Shown one piece after another: positions 21,760 through 34,785 of a stretch of 64,000 nt of DNA (its first letter is position 1; the number at the start of each line of letters is the position of its first letter). Location: NCBI GenBank assembly GCA_033002965.1, contig JAURVB010001639.1, positions 37,995 to 101,994 on the forward strand, given 5' to 3'. The notes beneath the pieces were generated by a model. It searched no databases, had not been told where the DNA came from, and was given only the letters and a program-made list of their open reading frames with translations. The position numbers and the translations under genes are program-made. Origin of the DNA: Piper betle. Taxonomy: Eukaryota > Streptophyta > Magnoliopsida > Piperales > Piperaceae.

Positions 21760-24500
21760 TCATGGTTCTTGTAGCTTTCCACCTCTTGGGCTACTTGCTG
21801 TGCTACTGTTGGAGAGGGAAACAAAGGTGGATTTCTGTAAGGCTCCAGTTGAGGATGAGGGAACTCTAGGACTTGCATCCCACCCATCAATCCTAAGATT
21901 TAGTATTGAAGAGTGGTCGAGTTCTCCAGCAGGGGTGTTACTTCTACTCAGAACTTCTCCGAGGGGGCCGCCCACGGAAGCCTCCTGGGAGATGGATACC
22001 CAGTTAGTTTGCCTCTGATTTGCATCATAAAGCATTCCTCCAACTGCCAAACCCATATGAATGGGATCTAATTCGTGCGAGAATTTCAAAGGCGATAGTG
22101 TCAGCTTGTCATGAGTAGGAGAGGAAGTGGAAGAAGAGAAGTCTGATATAGCCAAAGGGATTGAGATAGAGAGTTGAGTCCTATCTGATCGAGTCTCTCC
22201 CACTTCCTGCCAGCTATTTGCTGATTGATCCCCCTTTGGCCAGTTATCGATGAAGTGACGAAGTGGATGGGATCGGTTTTCTCCTTGACAAAGATCAGAT
22301 GAAGTGTTTAGAACCTGATTTTCATTGCAAGAACTTTTAACTGGATTCAGAAGTGAATCAGAAGTAACAAGTCCAAACTCATGCACTGGAACCTCTAGGA
22401 ATGGTTTCTGATGCTCCAGAATTGTGAGTGGTAAATCTGTCATGGAGAGAGCCGGCGAGTCTTCCATCAGACCATCCATGTTGGACTTGTTTGTAACAAT
22501 CCTGCACAAAGAGGAGGGTTTAGTGAACATTGAAAGTCACGAGAAAATCATTTATTAGCAGGAGGTAATCTGAAGAAATCAGTTGACATTCTATAAAAAC
22601 CAAAAAGTTCCCAAGTGACCGGCTTTCTCAAGTACTAGCACATATGTTTGCAAGAATTACCTGTCAATATGTGGGGTAGAAGGATTAGAGCCAGTTTGAG
22701 AATTCTTAATATGTTGATGATTAATGGCAATTCTGTTGGATGTGCCACCGGAGGATCCTATTGTGGATGCAGAAGAGATTGGCAATGCCTTGGCATTGCC
22801 AGAGTTTCCAGCGGTGGCATGGCCAGGATGGCCTTCCACAGGCTTTCTTGAACGATGACGGCCTCTGTTCATATGCCGCTCACAGTACTTCTGATCAGGA
22901 ACTGCATCTCTTGAGCACCGCCATTTCTTCCCATCCGTTCGACGACACCGCCCAGGCTCTGGATCAGTGCTGCCGGAGAATGCAAGATGGAAAGAGCCCC
23001 AGCCCACTTCACACAGATGCATCAACAAATCAGCACAAGAAATTGTAGGTGAAATACAAGTACTACTGTCAGTTCTAAATCATGTTCTGGTTTTTACTAC
23101 ATCTAAAGATCAAACAAAAGAATTTCCAATCTGTTTAAACACTTCAGCAGCAGACAGTAACAAGTGATGTTCCAAATTGAATACACCACATCCCTCCAGC
23201 TCAAGCTCAGAAAGAGCAAAATTATTCACACACTGAGGTGGATAAAAACTGATTAAATTCACTGCTCATATATGGTATTCAATTAATAATTAGCTCCTGA
23301 TTTGACCAAAAAAATTGGTCTAGCAACTATTGACATTCACTTTCTTCAGTGTTGTAGGATGCTGAGAGAGTATGGTGGTCTCATTTTCATTATGACAAAC
23401 ATTTGGCCCTACTAAAATGTCTTGCACGAAAAAGAATTGCAAGAAGAAAATAAAAAGATTTGTCTCAACTTAGAAACCGAACTTACATGTGTTGGGTCTG
23501 AGAGATCCAAGGGGAAATCCAGAAAAACCAGCAGGGTTGAGGCTTCTTTGGATTGACATTATCAGATTTGGAGGTACAGGTACGTTAGCATTGAGGTGCT
23601 TATAGATCAATGCTTGATGCTCCAGCTCCATCCACTGGGAAGGGGTGAATGGCCCTCTACTCCCGGTAAGGACCCCATGCATTCCCCCATTGTAGACTCC
23701 ATGACTCAGCCCTGTTAGAGAATGCGAACAGATTCATAACAAGAAATCGACAATGAAGAACAAAACACAATGCATATATATCATGCAAAAAAATGGAGAG
23801 ATGTTCAGAATTAAACAACACAACAAATGACCATAGTCCTGAAAGAGGCTCGGTAGCAAACCATGGACTTTACAGTCAATTATCTGCAACATATATGGAA
23901 GAGAAGTAAAATATAAGCCTACGGTTCTACCACTCGTTTCATCCTTTAATTATCTATTCACTTAAAAATCTGGTCTTTGAAGCTAGCACAATAGAAAAAT
24001 GCTACTTTTTCTTTGGCAAGACTTGGAACTAGATAGATCTTAGCCTCCCTGTAAAAACAGTGGCTTCCATCAACACCTTCAATTTTTATAGCTCAAACAA
24101 GCTCTTCTCCTTATCCTCAACAATTCCATTAAAGAAGTCATCAGCCAAGCACAACGCCTCCATTAACCGACATATATACCTGCATTTCTGCCATAGCTTG
24201 CAGATGGGTGGTAAAATCCACTTTGCAAGTTCCTCTCAAACAAATCATCAGTGGTGACCACTGAAGCTTCAGACTTTCCAGAGGAGAAGTCCAGAAATTG
24301 CTGCTCCTGGTACAGAGAGCTGGGCCACTTAGAAGCCTTAGCCATTTTGAAGCTCCTCCATTCATCTTCCACCAACCCAGATGGGCGCTTGAGACACCCA
24401 GATCCAGGGCCTCCTCCTGCTTCACCTTCTGCAGCAAAAAGCGCAGAAAAGCCACTTTCCACCCCAAACAGCCCCCCTCCATCCCAACAGCAAAGTCCAT
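21760..24500 (-). CDS. GRF: Growth-regulating factor (QLQ-WRC transcription factor), four exons
   Basis: GRFs are plant nuclear transcription factors that promote cell proliferation in leaves and meristems together with GIF coactivators. The exons are 24500-24180, 23711-23487, 23006-22661 and 22501-21760. Exon 2 carries the QLQ domain ([20 protein letters not shown]), which binds GIF. Exon 3 carries the WRC domain ([15 protein letters not shown], then [18 protein letters not shown]), a zinc-binding DNA-contact module with a nuclear signal. Exon 4 carries a TQL motif (TQLSISIPL) and a GGPL motif (GGPLGEVL), as in larger GRFs. Introns are GT-AG and the exon phases agree across all joins. The ATG at 24500 ([10 protein letters not shown]) is one frame off the rest of exon 1. 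The shift lies in a run of six G (24472-24477 as C); seven would restore the frame and give 544 residues. The only in-frame alternative is a GTG at 24462. Confidence 0.95.
22834..22854 (-). promoter_or_regulatory. miR396 target site in GRF mRNA
   Basis: The plus strand reads TTCCACAGGCTTTCTTG plus AACG, which is the miR396 sequence with the one extra base typical of GRF sites. The transcript therefore carries the complementary site, covering the R-S-R-K-P-V-E codons at the end of the WRC domain. In other plants miR396 cuts GRF transcripts here and limits their activity to young tissue. Confidence 0.93.
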
Positions 24501-24900
24501 TCCTTTTCTAAGTGAGTATAGCATCTATAAAGATGTCATGAACTGCATAACTTGACATGGGCTGCAGAAGGTGAGCAGAAGAAGAGCAGTGGATCCATTT
24601 TTATGTTTTGCTACAGAAAGCATAGATTAAGTGAGGAGAAATCTGGGCATGAGAGAAGAGATGGGAATGGCTGCAGTACAAAGCAAAGGAGGAAAGAAGA
24701 CGGCAGAGATGAGAAAAGGTTGGCACCAAGTGGTAAATATTAAATACTCCTCCATATCGAGCTTATGTTAAAACGATGCCAACAAATAATTTGATTGGTA
24801 CATTATACGTTACAATGAGAAGGTGTGAAGAATGGGGGCGTAAAATCCGTGATTTTACTTAGTATTTTACGGTGAGAACCGGACGGTTTGATTGTCATTT
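24501..24900 (-). other. GRF 5' leader and promoter region
   Basis: This lies upstream of the GRF start on the minus strand. No strong TATA box was identified. Short plus-strand ORFs here are not supported. Confidence 0.35.
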
Positions 24901-24999
24901 TTAGTCGTATTAATTTTAAAACATGCATGCTGAGCCAAAGTTGCTTGTGTGTCATGAATAAGATATCAAATATATAAGAGTATGTTTAGATTTTTTTAT

Positions 25000-26050
25000 T
25001 TTAGTATTAGATCATAGAATTATTTTTAGTCAAATAATGAATAAAGATGTATTACAAAGTAGTTTAGGTGAGTTATTAGTTATAGACCATGCCATTGTAA
25101 TGTTATTGTGTGTATTATATTTTATGAATTTTTTCCTATTTTTTGGATTTTTTAGGATTCATTACGAGATAGTTATTATTTTTAACTCGAGCGGGAGTTG
25201 AATCAACTTTTATTTATAATATTGTCATTGACCAATTTTTCCCTCCCTACACTTCTCTCCCCCCACACCCTGGCTGTCACCCTGATAGGATTCCACTGTC
25301 GCCATGCCGCTATCTCCATTCTGACAATCTTGTTATCCCTCCACTGTTGTGTGTTGTTGGAGTTGAGTCAACTTTTATTTATAATATTGCCATTGATCTG
25401 TTTTTCCCTCCCGACACTTCTCTCCCCCACACCCTGGATGCTGCCCTAACACGATTCCACTGCTGCCATGCCGCTTTCTCCATTCCGACGATCTCACTAT
25501 CCCTCCACCTCTGTGTGCTATTGCTGAGACGGGCCAAAGGCCATTGCATGGGCCACTTCTAGCTAGGGTACATTGCCTAACTCCGATCACCACCAACAAG
25601 TCGTTGCCGCAGTTGTCCAATGGTCAGGCCACCTTCACCGACAATCCCATAACCTTCCCCAACTAGAGTGGAGCCCAACGCTGCCCATCCTGACTGATTC
25701 TCTTCACCCCATCGCTAACTGCCCTTGTTTTGCCATTTTCTGGCAAGCCGCCGCCTCTGTCGACTTCGTCAATGTAGTAGACACATCAGGCTCGTTGAGC
25801 CGGATCTCTTCACCCCATACCACCACCATCCCATCGATTAGTCGCCGCCGTCAACCGTCGTTGAAAAATTGTTGTAAAGTCACCAAAAAATCATTGGAAA
25901 CTGCCAACACCAGAAACCGTTGAAAAACCAAATTCACTATAATTCACCGAATCTTCCTCAGAATTCATCCAGTTGAACCCGATCGAACTTCAGATCCGAA
26001 TTTGAGTCTCAAGCCGCGCAACTAAACCCTAGGCATTGCCAATTTCTGAC
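25000..26050 (+). mobile_element. Diverged relative of the AATCGG-type elements, with internal duplication
   Basis: The stretch at 25070-25240 (TTATTAGTTATAGACCATG..., then ACTCGAGCGGGAGTTGAATCAA) matches the same relative position in the elements at 27884 and 57798. The diagnostic ends were not found, so the borders are approximate. The C-rich part to about 26050 ends in a possible leader with AAACCCTAG (telobox-like) and a GT donor at about 26060. Confidence 0.4.
25195..25524 (+). repeat. Two-copy tandem duplication, 165-bp unit
   Basis: 25195-25359 is repeated at 25360-25524 with moderate divergence. Both units begin GAGTTGAATCAAC or GAGTTGAGTCAAC and carry ACACTTCTCTCCCCC and CGCCATGCCGCT-type words. 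It lies inside a transposon-like C-rich segment. Confidence 0.75.
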
Positions 26051-27874
26051 GACGCAAGGTATAATTAACTTTTATTTAATTTACTAAAAGTGATAATTAT
26101 TAGCACAACATGTTAGGATTGATGAATTAATGTGTTAGATATTTTTATTGTAATAAAAATATGAATTTGCTTGATTGAATTGTATTTAAATGAATGTTAA
26201 GGAATTAATTAGGTAAACTAAGTAATTATTATAATCTAATGCAACGTAGTATAGGAAATCTTATATTGATTGGGATTGATGTATGGTTGATGTGAGTACG
26301 ATTGATATATACGCTATAGGATGTGTGAATGCATCATGAGTAGGAGCTTTTAGTTTGATATGTAAGTATGAAGTAGGAGCTCACCGCCAAGGCTCAAGAA
26401 CACGCTCGATGCTTCTTCTAGGTCCGTTTAGGTCTCGTTCCCTGTTTTATGTTTTATTTCATTATATGTTTGTTTTATTACATAGAGGACGGGTTAAGTG
26501 GCATTTTATAGGATCTAACTTAACCCGAGTCATTGAATCAATCGATTTTTAGGATTAATAACTCTCGAGGATGAGATCCCTCGAGTTTGATTTCAAAAAT
26601 AAGATCCACAGCAATTTGCCTTTGGGCATATTATATAAGTTCATTCTCATACCTATATATAGTTTTATCGTGTTTTAATGAGATGAGAGATGAGAGATGA
26701 GAAAATTAACTAACACGTACTCTGAACGGGTGCATGTGCCAGTCAAAGCACACTCTTGATTAGTGAGAGGATTGTTCCATTCTCGAGGGATCCTGACAAT
26801 TCCCGTTTTGAGTTCCTCACACTAGAAGAAATGTAGAGGTTAATAGGTATTGTATAGTACAACATATGTCTGGATTTGTAGTTCAAATGGTACTAAAGGT
26901 GATTATCTGAGAGTACTTGGTTTTTGTGCTAAAGGCCAGGAGAATTATGGAGGAAAGGAGAGGGCTTAGGACATACTGGTAATCCCAAGGGACCAGGAAA
27001 ATGACGAGAGAATCATCAGACCAGTCAGTTCGAGGCGCTATCGTGTTTGCAGCTCAATGGCTCCACAGTAGATGCCCTTAGGAGCGTTCACGATAAGTAT
27101 ATAAGCATTTTTATTCAAAATGAGAGTCAGCTTTCATTTTCCAGTTTATTATGTAATTATATTTGTGAACAAGTTACACTTGTTAGTGGCGTTTATTTTA
27201 TATATATGCAGGTGAGGATTAAACACTGGATATGTCAACTTGGATGGAGGAGCAGTGACCTACCTTGCACACACACACACATGCTCATCGACAGAATATT
27301 TGTTTTGCCTATTTTGGTTGTTTATTGTGTTATTATGAAAATGAAATTATTGTGATGAAATTGTCTGATCTAAAAGATTATATGATGAAGATTTTAGTAA
27401 ATAGAAATGGATAGTGATAATATGATCCGAAATATATATTAATGTGCAAATTGAAAGATAAAAGGTGGAAAAGAAATTTATAGGTAGGTCGAGACCCAAA
27501 ACGTAGAAAATATTTTGATGTGGCCAAATTAAATGTTTATGTGAAAAATATGGTTCAATGGATGTATATAGATTTATGTATTAATACATGTTAGGGTGGC
27601 CCCTAATTGCACTTTTAGGGAAAATTCTTTTCGTTTTATTTCAAGAATTTTTATTGATTTTATTGTAATTATTTTAGTATATAAACTGGTTGTCATGTCA
27701 TTCATGTACTAGCATGTTAGGGTTGTGTATATTCATCCATGCATAATGATTAATATATTTTATCTTAAGACGCCAAGAGCAGATCTACTTGGGTTAAGTT
27801 TGGGTTAGCTGACTAAATCAAGACTCGTGACGTTTCAGTTTGGTTCGCGAGTGAGCCGGATTCGAGGGTCACAG
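26051..27874. other. Intergenic region without recognised genes
   Basis: AT-rich, with a CA microsatellite at about 27269-27283. No domain-bearing ORF. Confidence 0.4.
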
Positions 27875-27883
27875 GTAAGAAAC

Positions 27884-28567
27884 ATAGTTGTAAAATCGGA
27901 ATCGGAATCAGTTTTTGAGGGAGTCATTGAATCGGATCGAATTGGTCTAAATCGGTTAAGAGTTAGTTAAGTTGAATTTGTCTAAATCAGTTCTATACAA
28001 AAATTTTAACTTAGTCAAAATTGATAGGTTATTAGTTATATAACATGTCATTCAGATGTCATTTTTATTTTATAATGTTTATTATATTTTATAATATTTT
28101 TCCATAATTTTTTGGATTTTTTTAATTATTTAGAGTTAGTTATTATTTTTTACTTGAGTCGAGTCGAGTCAACATTTAATTATAAGAATGTCATCGCTAT
28201 TTCATCCCCCTTCTCTCTCCCTGACGTCGCCCACCTTCCCTCCCCTGATCGCCGCCACCACCCCCGCCCTCGCCCCGCCCTGCCGCCCTATCACTGCCCT
28301 TGCCGCCCTCCCTGCCCTGTCGCCCCCAGCCCCACCCCGCCACCTGGTCACCCTGTCATCCCCCTGCCCCATGCCATTGTCGCCCCCAGCCCCCTCCTCG
28401 GTCGCCCATTGCCGCCCCCTAGCCACCGTCCAGAATTGCCTCAAATCGGCCAATTCACAAACCGATTCGAGTCGAAGACCGATTTACATATTTTTTGACA
28501 TGAATCACCGTTGATCCAATCTAAATCGGCTAATTTCGAATAGAATCAACCGATTTTTGTAACCCAA
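27884..28567 (+). mobile_element. 684-bp non-autonomous Mutator-like element with 9-bp TSD
   Basis: The left end begins ATAGTTGTAAAATCGGAATC. The right end, read inverted, begins TTGGGTTACAAAAATCGG. The 9-bp sequence GTAAGAAAC flanks it exactly at 27875-27883 and 28568-28576. A 9-bp target duplication is the hallmark of Mutator-like elements. The interior is AT-rich, then a C-rich block (about 28200-28440), with no transposase. The element at 57798 is of the same family. Confidence 0.75.
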
Positions 28568-28576
28568 GTAAGAAAC

Positions 28577-31500
28577 CTTTTATATAAGGGAATGGAATAC
28601 CTCATTTTGAGGTGGTACCTGATATATTGGGTTTTAATTAAGTCGAATCAAGTAAAATTATCCTCTAAAATTATTAACAAAATATTTCATTAAATGATAA
28701 AATTATATTTTACGATTAATATTTTATTAAATACCTATAAAATACCATAATTTTTAATAAAAAAATCAGATTTTGTGAAAATTTAATATTAGAAAATTAA
28801 GTACTTGCTAAAATAGTACAAATGCTTAACTTATAACTTATAACAGGTTTCAAAGTAATATGCAATATGTCTATTACAACCGGGTGAGACAATACAATAT
28901 TTAAACCGACAGAAGAAAAAAATATTGTCGATGTAATTATTTGTCCAATATAAAAGTCACGCATACTTTCGAGATTATTACGAATTATACTCGATGATGG
29001 CAACGATATTACCTTGTGAGTTTCTTAAAAACATTGAACCGATCTTTTCTTTTTCAAAAAAGAATTACGTCCGGCCTAGGCTGCCAATCAGATCTCGAGT
29101 TTGCGCCACTGCTCTATTCGGATGCCAAGTGGCCATGAACTCCGGGGTCAATTTTGTTGAAGGCGCATGATCCGACCACCTTAGTTTAGAGCAATCGGAT
29201 TTGATTGGGAACGCAGGCGCAAATAGGCATCTCCATCTGCGTCCCACTCCCCTTCCCCGGTTTTGTCCCTGTGCGTCCATGACAAGCACAGCCTCGGATT
29301 TAATTACCTTCAATGATCAGCCGATTAGAAGTTTAGCTGCTGCCATATTTGACATCTAATTACTTGAACTAGTCACCCTAATCAAAGTAGGATACCAAAT
29401 TTTATTGAAAGTAGGCTACCTCATGAGGTGTTAATCGATACTTAGTGTAGGGGAATTTCTTCAGCCATATTTTACTTTTTATTTTAAAAAAACATTTTTT
29501 TAGTAAGCTATGTTTTAAACGTCTCAAAATTTTAAAATATACAACTAATAAAATAAGCAACTTTATTCTTGCATGTTGTCATACGTCCCGCCACTTTTTG
29601 TAATTGTCGTATTTTCTTTAAAACTATTGTGCTGAATAATTAAAGATAGGGGCAGTGCTTTAGAAACCAGACCGGACTCAAGTCGCCGTCCCATTCAATA
29701 TATTGTACCAGACATGCAAATGTACTAGATTTTTTAAATAACACGGTGGGGCACGTGGGACTAATGTGATGGGAAGATATATGTTAACTTAAAAAATAAA
29801 AATTGATTGCCACCAAGAGACTTCTTGCCTGTAAACATGACCCCACACCAATGGACTATATTAAATTATTTGAGAAGACAAATCATTTAATATAATTAAA
29901 AAACATTTATTCAATATAATACGCTAAATTCAGTTCTACCCGGTTAAACGAAGCGTATCGCGTTCTCACCAAAAATCCGATCCGACATTAAAAACATTGG
30001 TCAGGTGGCAACCATCATCTCATTCCATCTAATGTCATTTGACTGAAGACTTTATATAGAAGGCTGTATGTGGCCTATAAGCTCCGGACCACGGCCGTAC
30101 CCAACATTTTTTTCTTTTTTCTTTTAATTTATTTATTAGACTAGATTTTGTAATCGAAATCAAATTAAATTATCTTAAAATTGAACCTAAACTAATTGAG
30201 ATATTTCAATTTAGTATGTTCATTAATAGATTTTAGTGAACATAATCATAAGTTATAAAAAATAGATTTTTTTTAATTATTTAATAAAAAAATATCATTA
30301 TTTTAGTGAACATAATCATATGATAAATAACTCTAAACATATAGATCATATCAAAGAAATAAAAATCATAAAGATTATTATAATTTCATAATAATTAATA
30401 TAAATATATATATATTTTAGAATATTTCAAAAAAGTTCAATTATTTTGGTTAGTTTGATTCGATTTAGTTCTAAATTAAAATATCAATATGCATTTTGCT
30501 TCAGGCCCTAACAGAAACTGAACTAATTAATTTAAAACTGAACCATATTAATAATTCAGTTTGGTTTCAGTTTGTTTTTAGGGTTTTGCTAAATTATGCT
30601 CACGAGCTACCATTTTTATTTGGAGCAATTTATTGGGTCCCGCAACTCAAAATCCACATGCATAAATATAGAAATAGACAATAAGATATTTATAGATGTT
30701 CAAAACAATCTAATGCTTCTAATATTTCTATCTTAATTATCAAAGTAATTATAATAAAAATTAACTTTATAATATCTTTAAATTTGTGTATTTTTTAAAA
30801 AACTAAACATAAGTTAAATGGATGTAAAAAAAATTAAATTTTATCAACCTCCTTATATATTCTATTTTTTTCATATATGTAAATTTCATTATGTATGGCC
30901 ACTAAAATAGTTCAAATTAGAGATATATTTCATAAAAGCTATATAAGGTATAATTTACCTTAAATTTTTTCTTACAAAAAATTATTATTATTGTTTTAAT
31001 AGAAAAAAACTCTATGAAATGTTGCAATTTATTGTAAAAAATATCTCCTTCAGTTTTATGGATGAAAGAAAGTTGGAACTTGGTCCACATCGCAAAGACA
31101 AAATGCTTTAAATGTCTGTGCTTGTTTTCTTGTCCATTTTACTCTAGTAAAACCACTGTCAGACATAAAAATTGATCAAGTAAACCATGTTAGTATGGTC
31201 GGTTCCATCCCAAGGTAAACGAACTTTTATGATTTTTATTGTGGGGCTTATGCATATATATGATTTAATGACCCCTCCTTTATCTCTCCTCCTATGAAAA
31301 CAGTTCATATCGATTGCTTACACGTGTATGGACAAGATTTTATCTCTTTACACTATTTTGAATTATATGAAATTGCACACAATACTTCTCTTTGACACAA
31401 TATTAAGTCATTCACCAACTACCCTTTTATTTATTAACTTCGTACGTTCAACGACCAAAAAAAAATCAACAGATGACATAACTATGGTGTACCCAAAAAT

Positions 31501-34500
31501 CATCAATTGATTTTTCTTAGCTAACTCGTATGAACGTCACCAAATGAATTAATATTAGACACACATGCCAATAACTTGATGGAAAGGAGGGGAAATGGTT
31601 GTTTTTATGATTTGGAATCGGCCAACCAAGCCGGGTCTACAGTCTGCTCAAAGGAAATAAACAAATGAGAGGAGGGTGTGGATGTGCATGGACGAAGGTG
31701 CATTGCCACGTGATGCCACACGAAATCTGGACTTCCCAAACTACTCCACCACATGCCCTCTGCTTCCCAGCGAGGGAATATTTGAAGCATTCATACTAAT
31801 CTTTCTTTCTTCTCTTCTTCCCCTAATTTCTTCATATGCTCGTAGACATATTCATACGGTTCTAATCTCTCCTACGGTTGTACTACTTATCTGTCATATG
31901 TTGCGCCTAAACATGAGTGTTAAGGGCAAGCACCGGGTACTTGCCAACCATCAAGTTGGGAATATGTAATTTGCCAAAAGTCTTAACTTTTCACTAAACC
32001 AAACATAAATCAAATGATCTTGGTAGTTCCGAAGTGATCGTCGTTTTCATCATTCACATTTTCATATAGCCTGAATGGTATTCATGACAACAGGGATTGT
32101 AGAACAGGTACTCGTCTTCAACGACAAAACCTTAGAAAAATAAATGTCCTTGTAGCAATAGAAAACATTTTACAGGTGTGCTTAGTCTTTATTGTTTTGG
32201 ATTAAATCGGAGCTTAAGTGGTAAACTATACTTGCTTTTATATTAGGAATTAGAACTTTTGGGATTCGGAGGTCCCAAGTTGGCAGTGCACTTGAGCATT
32301 ATGGTGTGGATGAAAAAGGGGAATGCGAATGGGGGAGAGAGGTTCCCAAACCTTTTTCTAGAAAGGGCTGCTTATGGCCCAGCCCCCAATTTAAAAATTA
32401 TCTCATTCTTGAAAGCAATTCTTCTGAAAGTATTGAATGCATGGCAAGTAGCACCTCCTCGGCTATATCTTCTTAGCTTTTTTTTATTCCAACCACATAT
32501 TTTTGTCCTTCTCTCTTTGTTTCTCTCACTTCTCTTTTTCCGATGATAAAAGTTTCTCTTCTCTCTCACACACCTTTTTCTACCATTTTGACCAGTTTAA
32601 TGGCAACTAAAAACTAGACCAAAAAGAAACCGAATTATCAATTCAATGCAGTTCCAAATTAATTTGGTTTGGTGGTTGATAGAGTCGTGGGCATGGTTTT
32701 TCTCTTAGTAAGGTCAACTAATGCAGTTCAATCTATTTACCAAAAAAAAAAGTTTGAATCCCTCTCACGGTACATACAATTAAAATGCCCCTCAAAAGAC
32801 AATAGCTAAAAATTATATGTATCATGTCGTGAGAGTCCCTTGAATCCTTGATCACTCTTTTCATCATCATATTCAATATCTTATTAGTGGATGTTCATGA
32901 CTAGTAGCTAGAGCGCTTCAAGCACCACACAGGGGGAAATCTATGTAGATGAATAAATTAACTTCACTACTTGCAAATGAGGCCTCTCCATAAAGAGCCA
33001 TAACTGAATGACAGGAAAGTTGAGGATTGCATTCAATAGAGCAATAGAAATACAGATGCAAGGGGTAATAACTGACTTTTTATGTGATTGATCTTGTCCT
33101 TCAAGACCCACCCCCCATAATATGCCATATGCATATCTCTTGGAGAATCAAAGTATAAAGAAGAAGTAAAATATGGATAGATAAGAAGATGCTACTTGCT
33201 TGGAGACACGAAGCAATGGTGTAAAGCATGCAGAAGCAGTGGAGCAGTATTACAGTTGTTGGGTACATTGGACTTGAGCTATTTTTGGCTACTCCGTCTC
33301 AAACAATTCAAAAGCATCATTTGTACAATACCCCACACAGTAGTCTTGCCTCATACTTCAAGACAGGGAACTATGTTTGGCCTTTCTTGGGAACATTGCT
33401 CATATTTCAAAGGTTTGCTTCCAACATTAACTTCCTTGAATTTATGCTTGCAATATGGGTCTCTGTTGGGAGCAATAATTAATCAGGTAAAACAGTATGT
33501 TAGTAACATATATATACTCATCACTCATACTTCCGATTGGATATTGAAACGAATGGCTATACACTTCATTGACAAGATGTAAACAATTAGGTGGGAGTAA
33601 TAATTAGTTTGTCTCCATAGAAGCAGGAACGTTATTAAAGAAATAATTAGTTTGTCAACTAATTAAGTGGCCCAACCAGACACATGAGATTTTAAAAGTG
33701 AATGTATCTAATAATTTTTCCTTTCACAAATTATTAGGAAACATCAAATTGATCTTAGAGATTTATTATATGTGATAATATTATGTATATATATAGAGAG
33801 AGAGATAATTGCAACCTGATCGGAAGATAGAAGTATGAAGTAAACAAAATTTGAGAAAGCTATTGATCTTTTGGCAGTTATTTATCAAAAATGGGCAAAG
33901 CCTTGGAGTTCCCTTTTCTACTCTTCTACATTAAAATTTTATAATTTAACTAAAATATCGGGTAAAACTTATGTAATCAAACTAGTCAAATTTCACCTTT
34001 CAAAGGAAAATGCACGCATGCATGCATGCCTTTCAAAAAGGAAAAAAAAAAAGAAAGAAAAAGAAAATGCATGCAACTGTCAAAATCCAATAATATGCAT
34101 GGATCAACAATACTCAAATATCAATATTATTGTCCAAAAAAAATATCAATCTTATCACTTTCACTCCTCTTTTTTTTCTTTTTGATAGCGAACTTGTTAC
34201 ATTTTCTTACATGTAGCACTGGGGAAACACACATCCTGTACATACTCCTATGATTGATTTCACATTATTGGGGAAGATTTGTAAAACAATAAATTTCCGA
34301 CAGAGGGCCTTGGATAGTGGGCCCATTTTTTTTTGGCTCGGAAAGCGAAGAGCTAACGGTGCTCGATGTTGACAAGTCGGAGGGTAAAGCCTGGTGGGCC
34401 CCGCGGCCAGCTAATGGTCACTCGCCCTCCAGACCCGGGCCCGCCACGGAATTGGATCGTATGTGCATGTGTTGATCAGGCTTGCTCTCTCTCTCTCTCT

Positions 34501-34719
34501 CTCTCTTTTTTTTTTTAAAGCCTGATTTGTGGTTTAGTCACTTCGGATTAATACTAATCAAACTCAAAGGTCTCGCGCCATTTTATTTTTCTGGCAACAG
34601 TAGTTTTGATGGATAAGAAGACGGTGCTTAAATTTCTGTGGACTGGCATTGCTGAGGCAGACCAATGGAACAAATTTTTTTCCTGTGATACGATGTCTCT
34701 ACCAAGTAAATTAAACCTT
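28577..34719. other. Long AT-rich intergenic region
   Basis: I see no gene supported by domains, splice structure or codon character in this 6-kb stretch. Small ORFs (for example 29065-29313 minus, 32259-32546 plus, 33196-33582 plus) lack recognisable features. A TC microsatellite lies at about 34481-34506. Confidence 0.4.
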
Positions 34720-34785
34720 GTGATATTTTTAATCTTGAACCCTGCAAGAAACTTTTCTTGTAGAGTTCAAGATTAAAAATATCAC
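34720..34785. ncRNA. Near-perfect 33-bp-arm hairpin (possible small-RNA precursor or MITE)
   Basis: The outer 21 bases of each arm (34720-34740 and 34765-34785) are exactly complementary. The next 10 bases pair with two mismatches, leaving almost no loop. Downstream at about 34801-34815 a further copy of the inner arm (ACTCTACAAGAAG) occurs. Either a young hairpin small-RNA locus or a tiny foldback MITE would look like this. No known miRNA sequence was recognised. Confidence 0.4.

Noticed and set aside
23481..23487. Alternative GRF exon 2 donor (GTTCGG at 23482)
   Set aside because: It can also be joined in frame to CACTGATCC, but it is a weak donor. The GTAAGT donor at 23486 with the acceptor at 23007 gives GWGSFHL before the WRC domain, which fits GRF proteins better.
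33196..33582. Two overlapping ORFs of 128 and 84 codons
   Set aside because: Neither matches a family I know. The shorter one has a hydrophobic look and a following donor-like GTAAAA, but no linked exon was found on either side.
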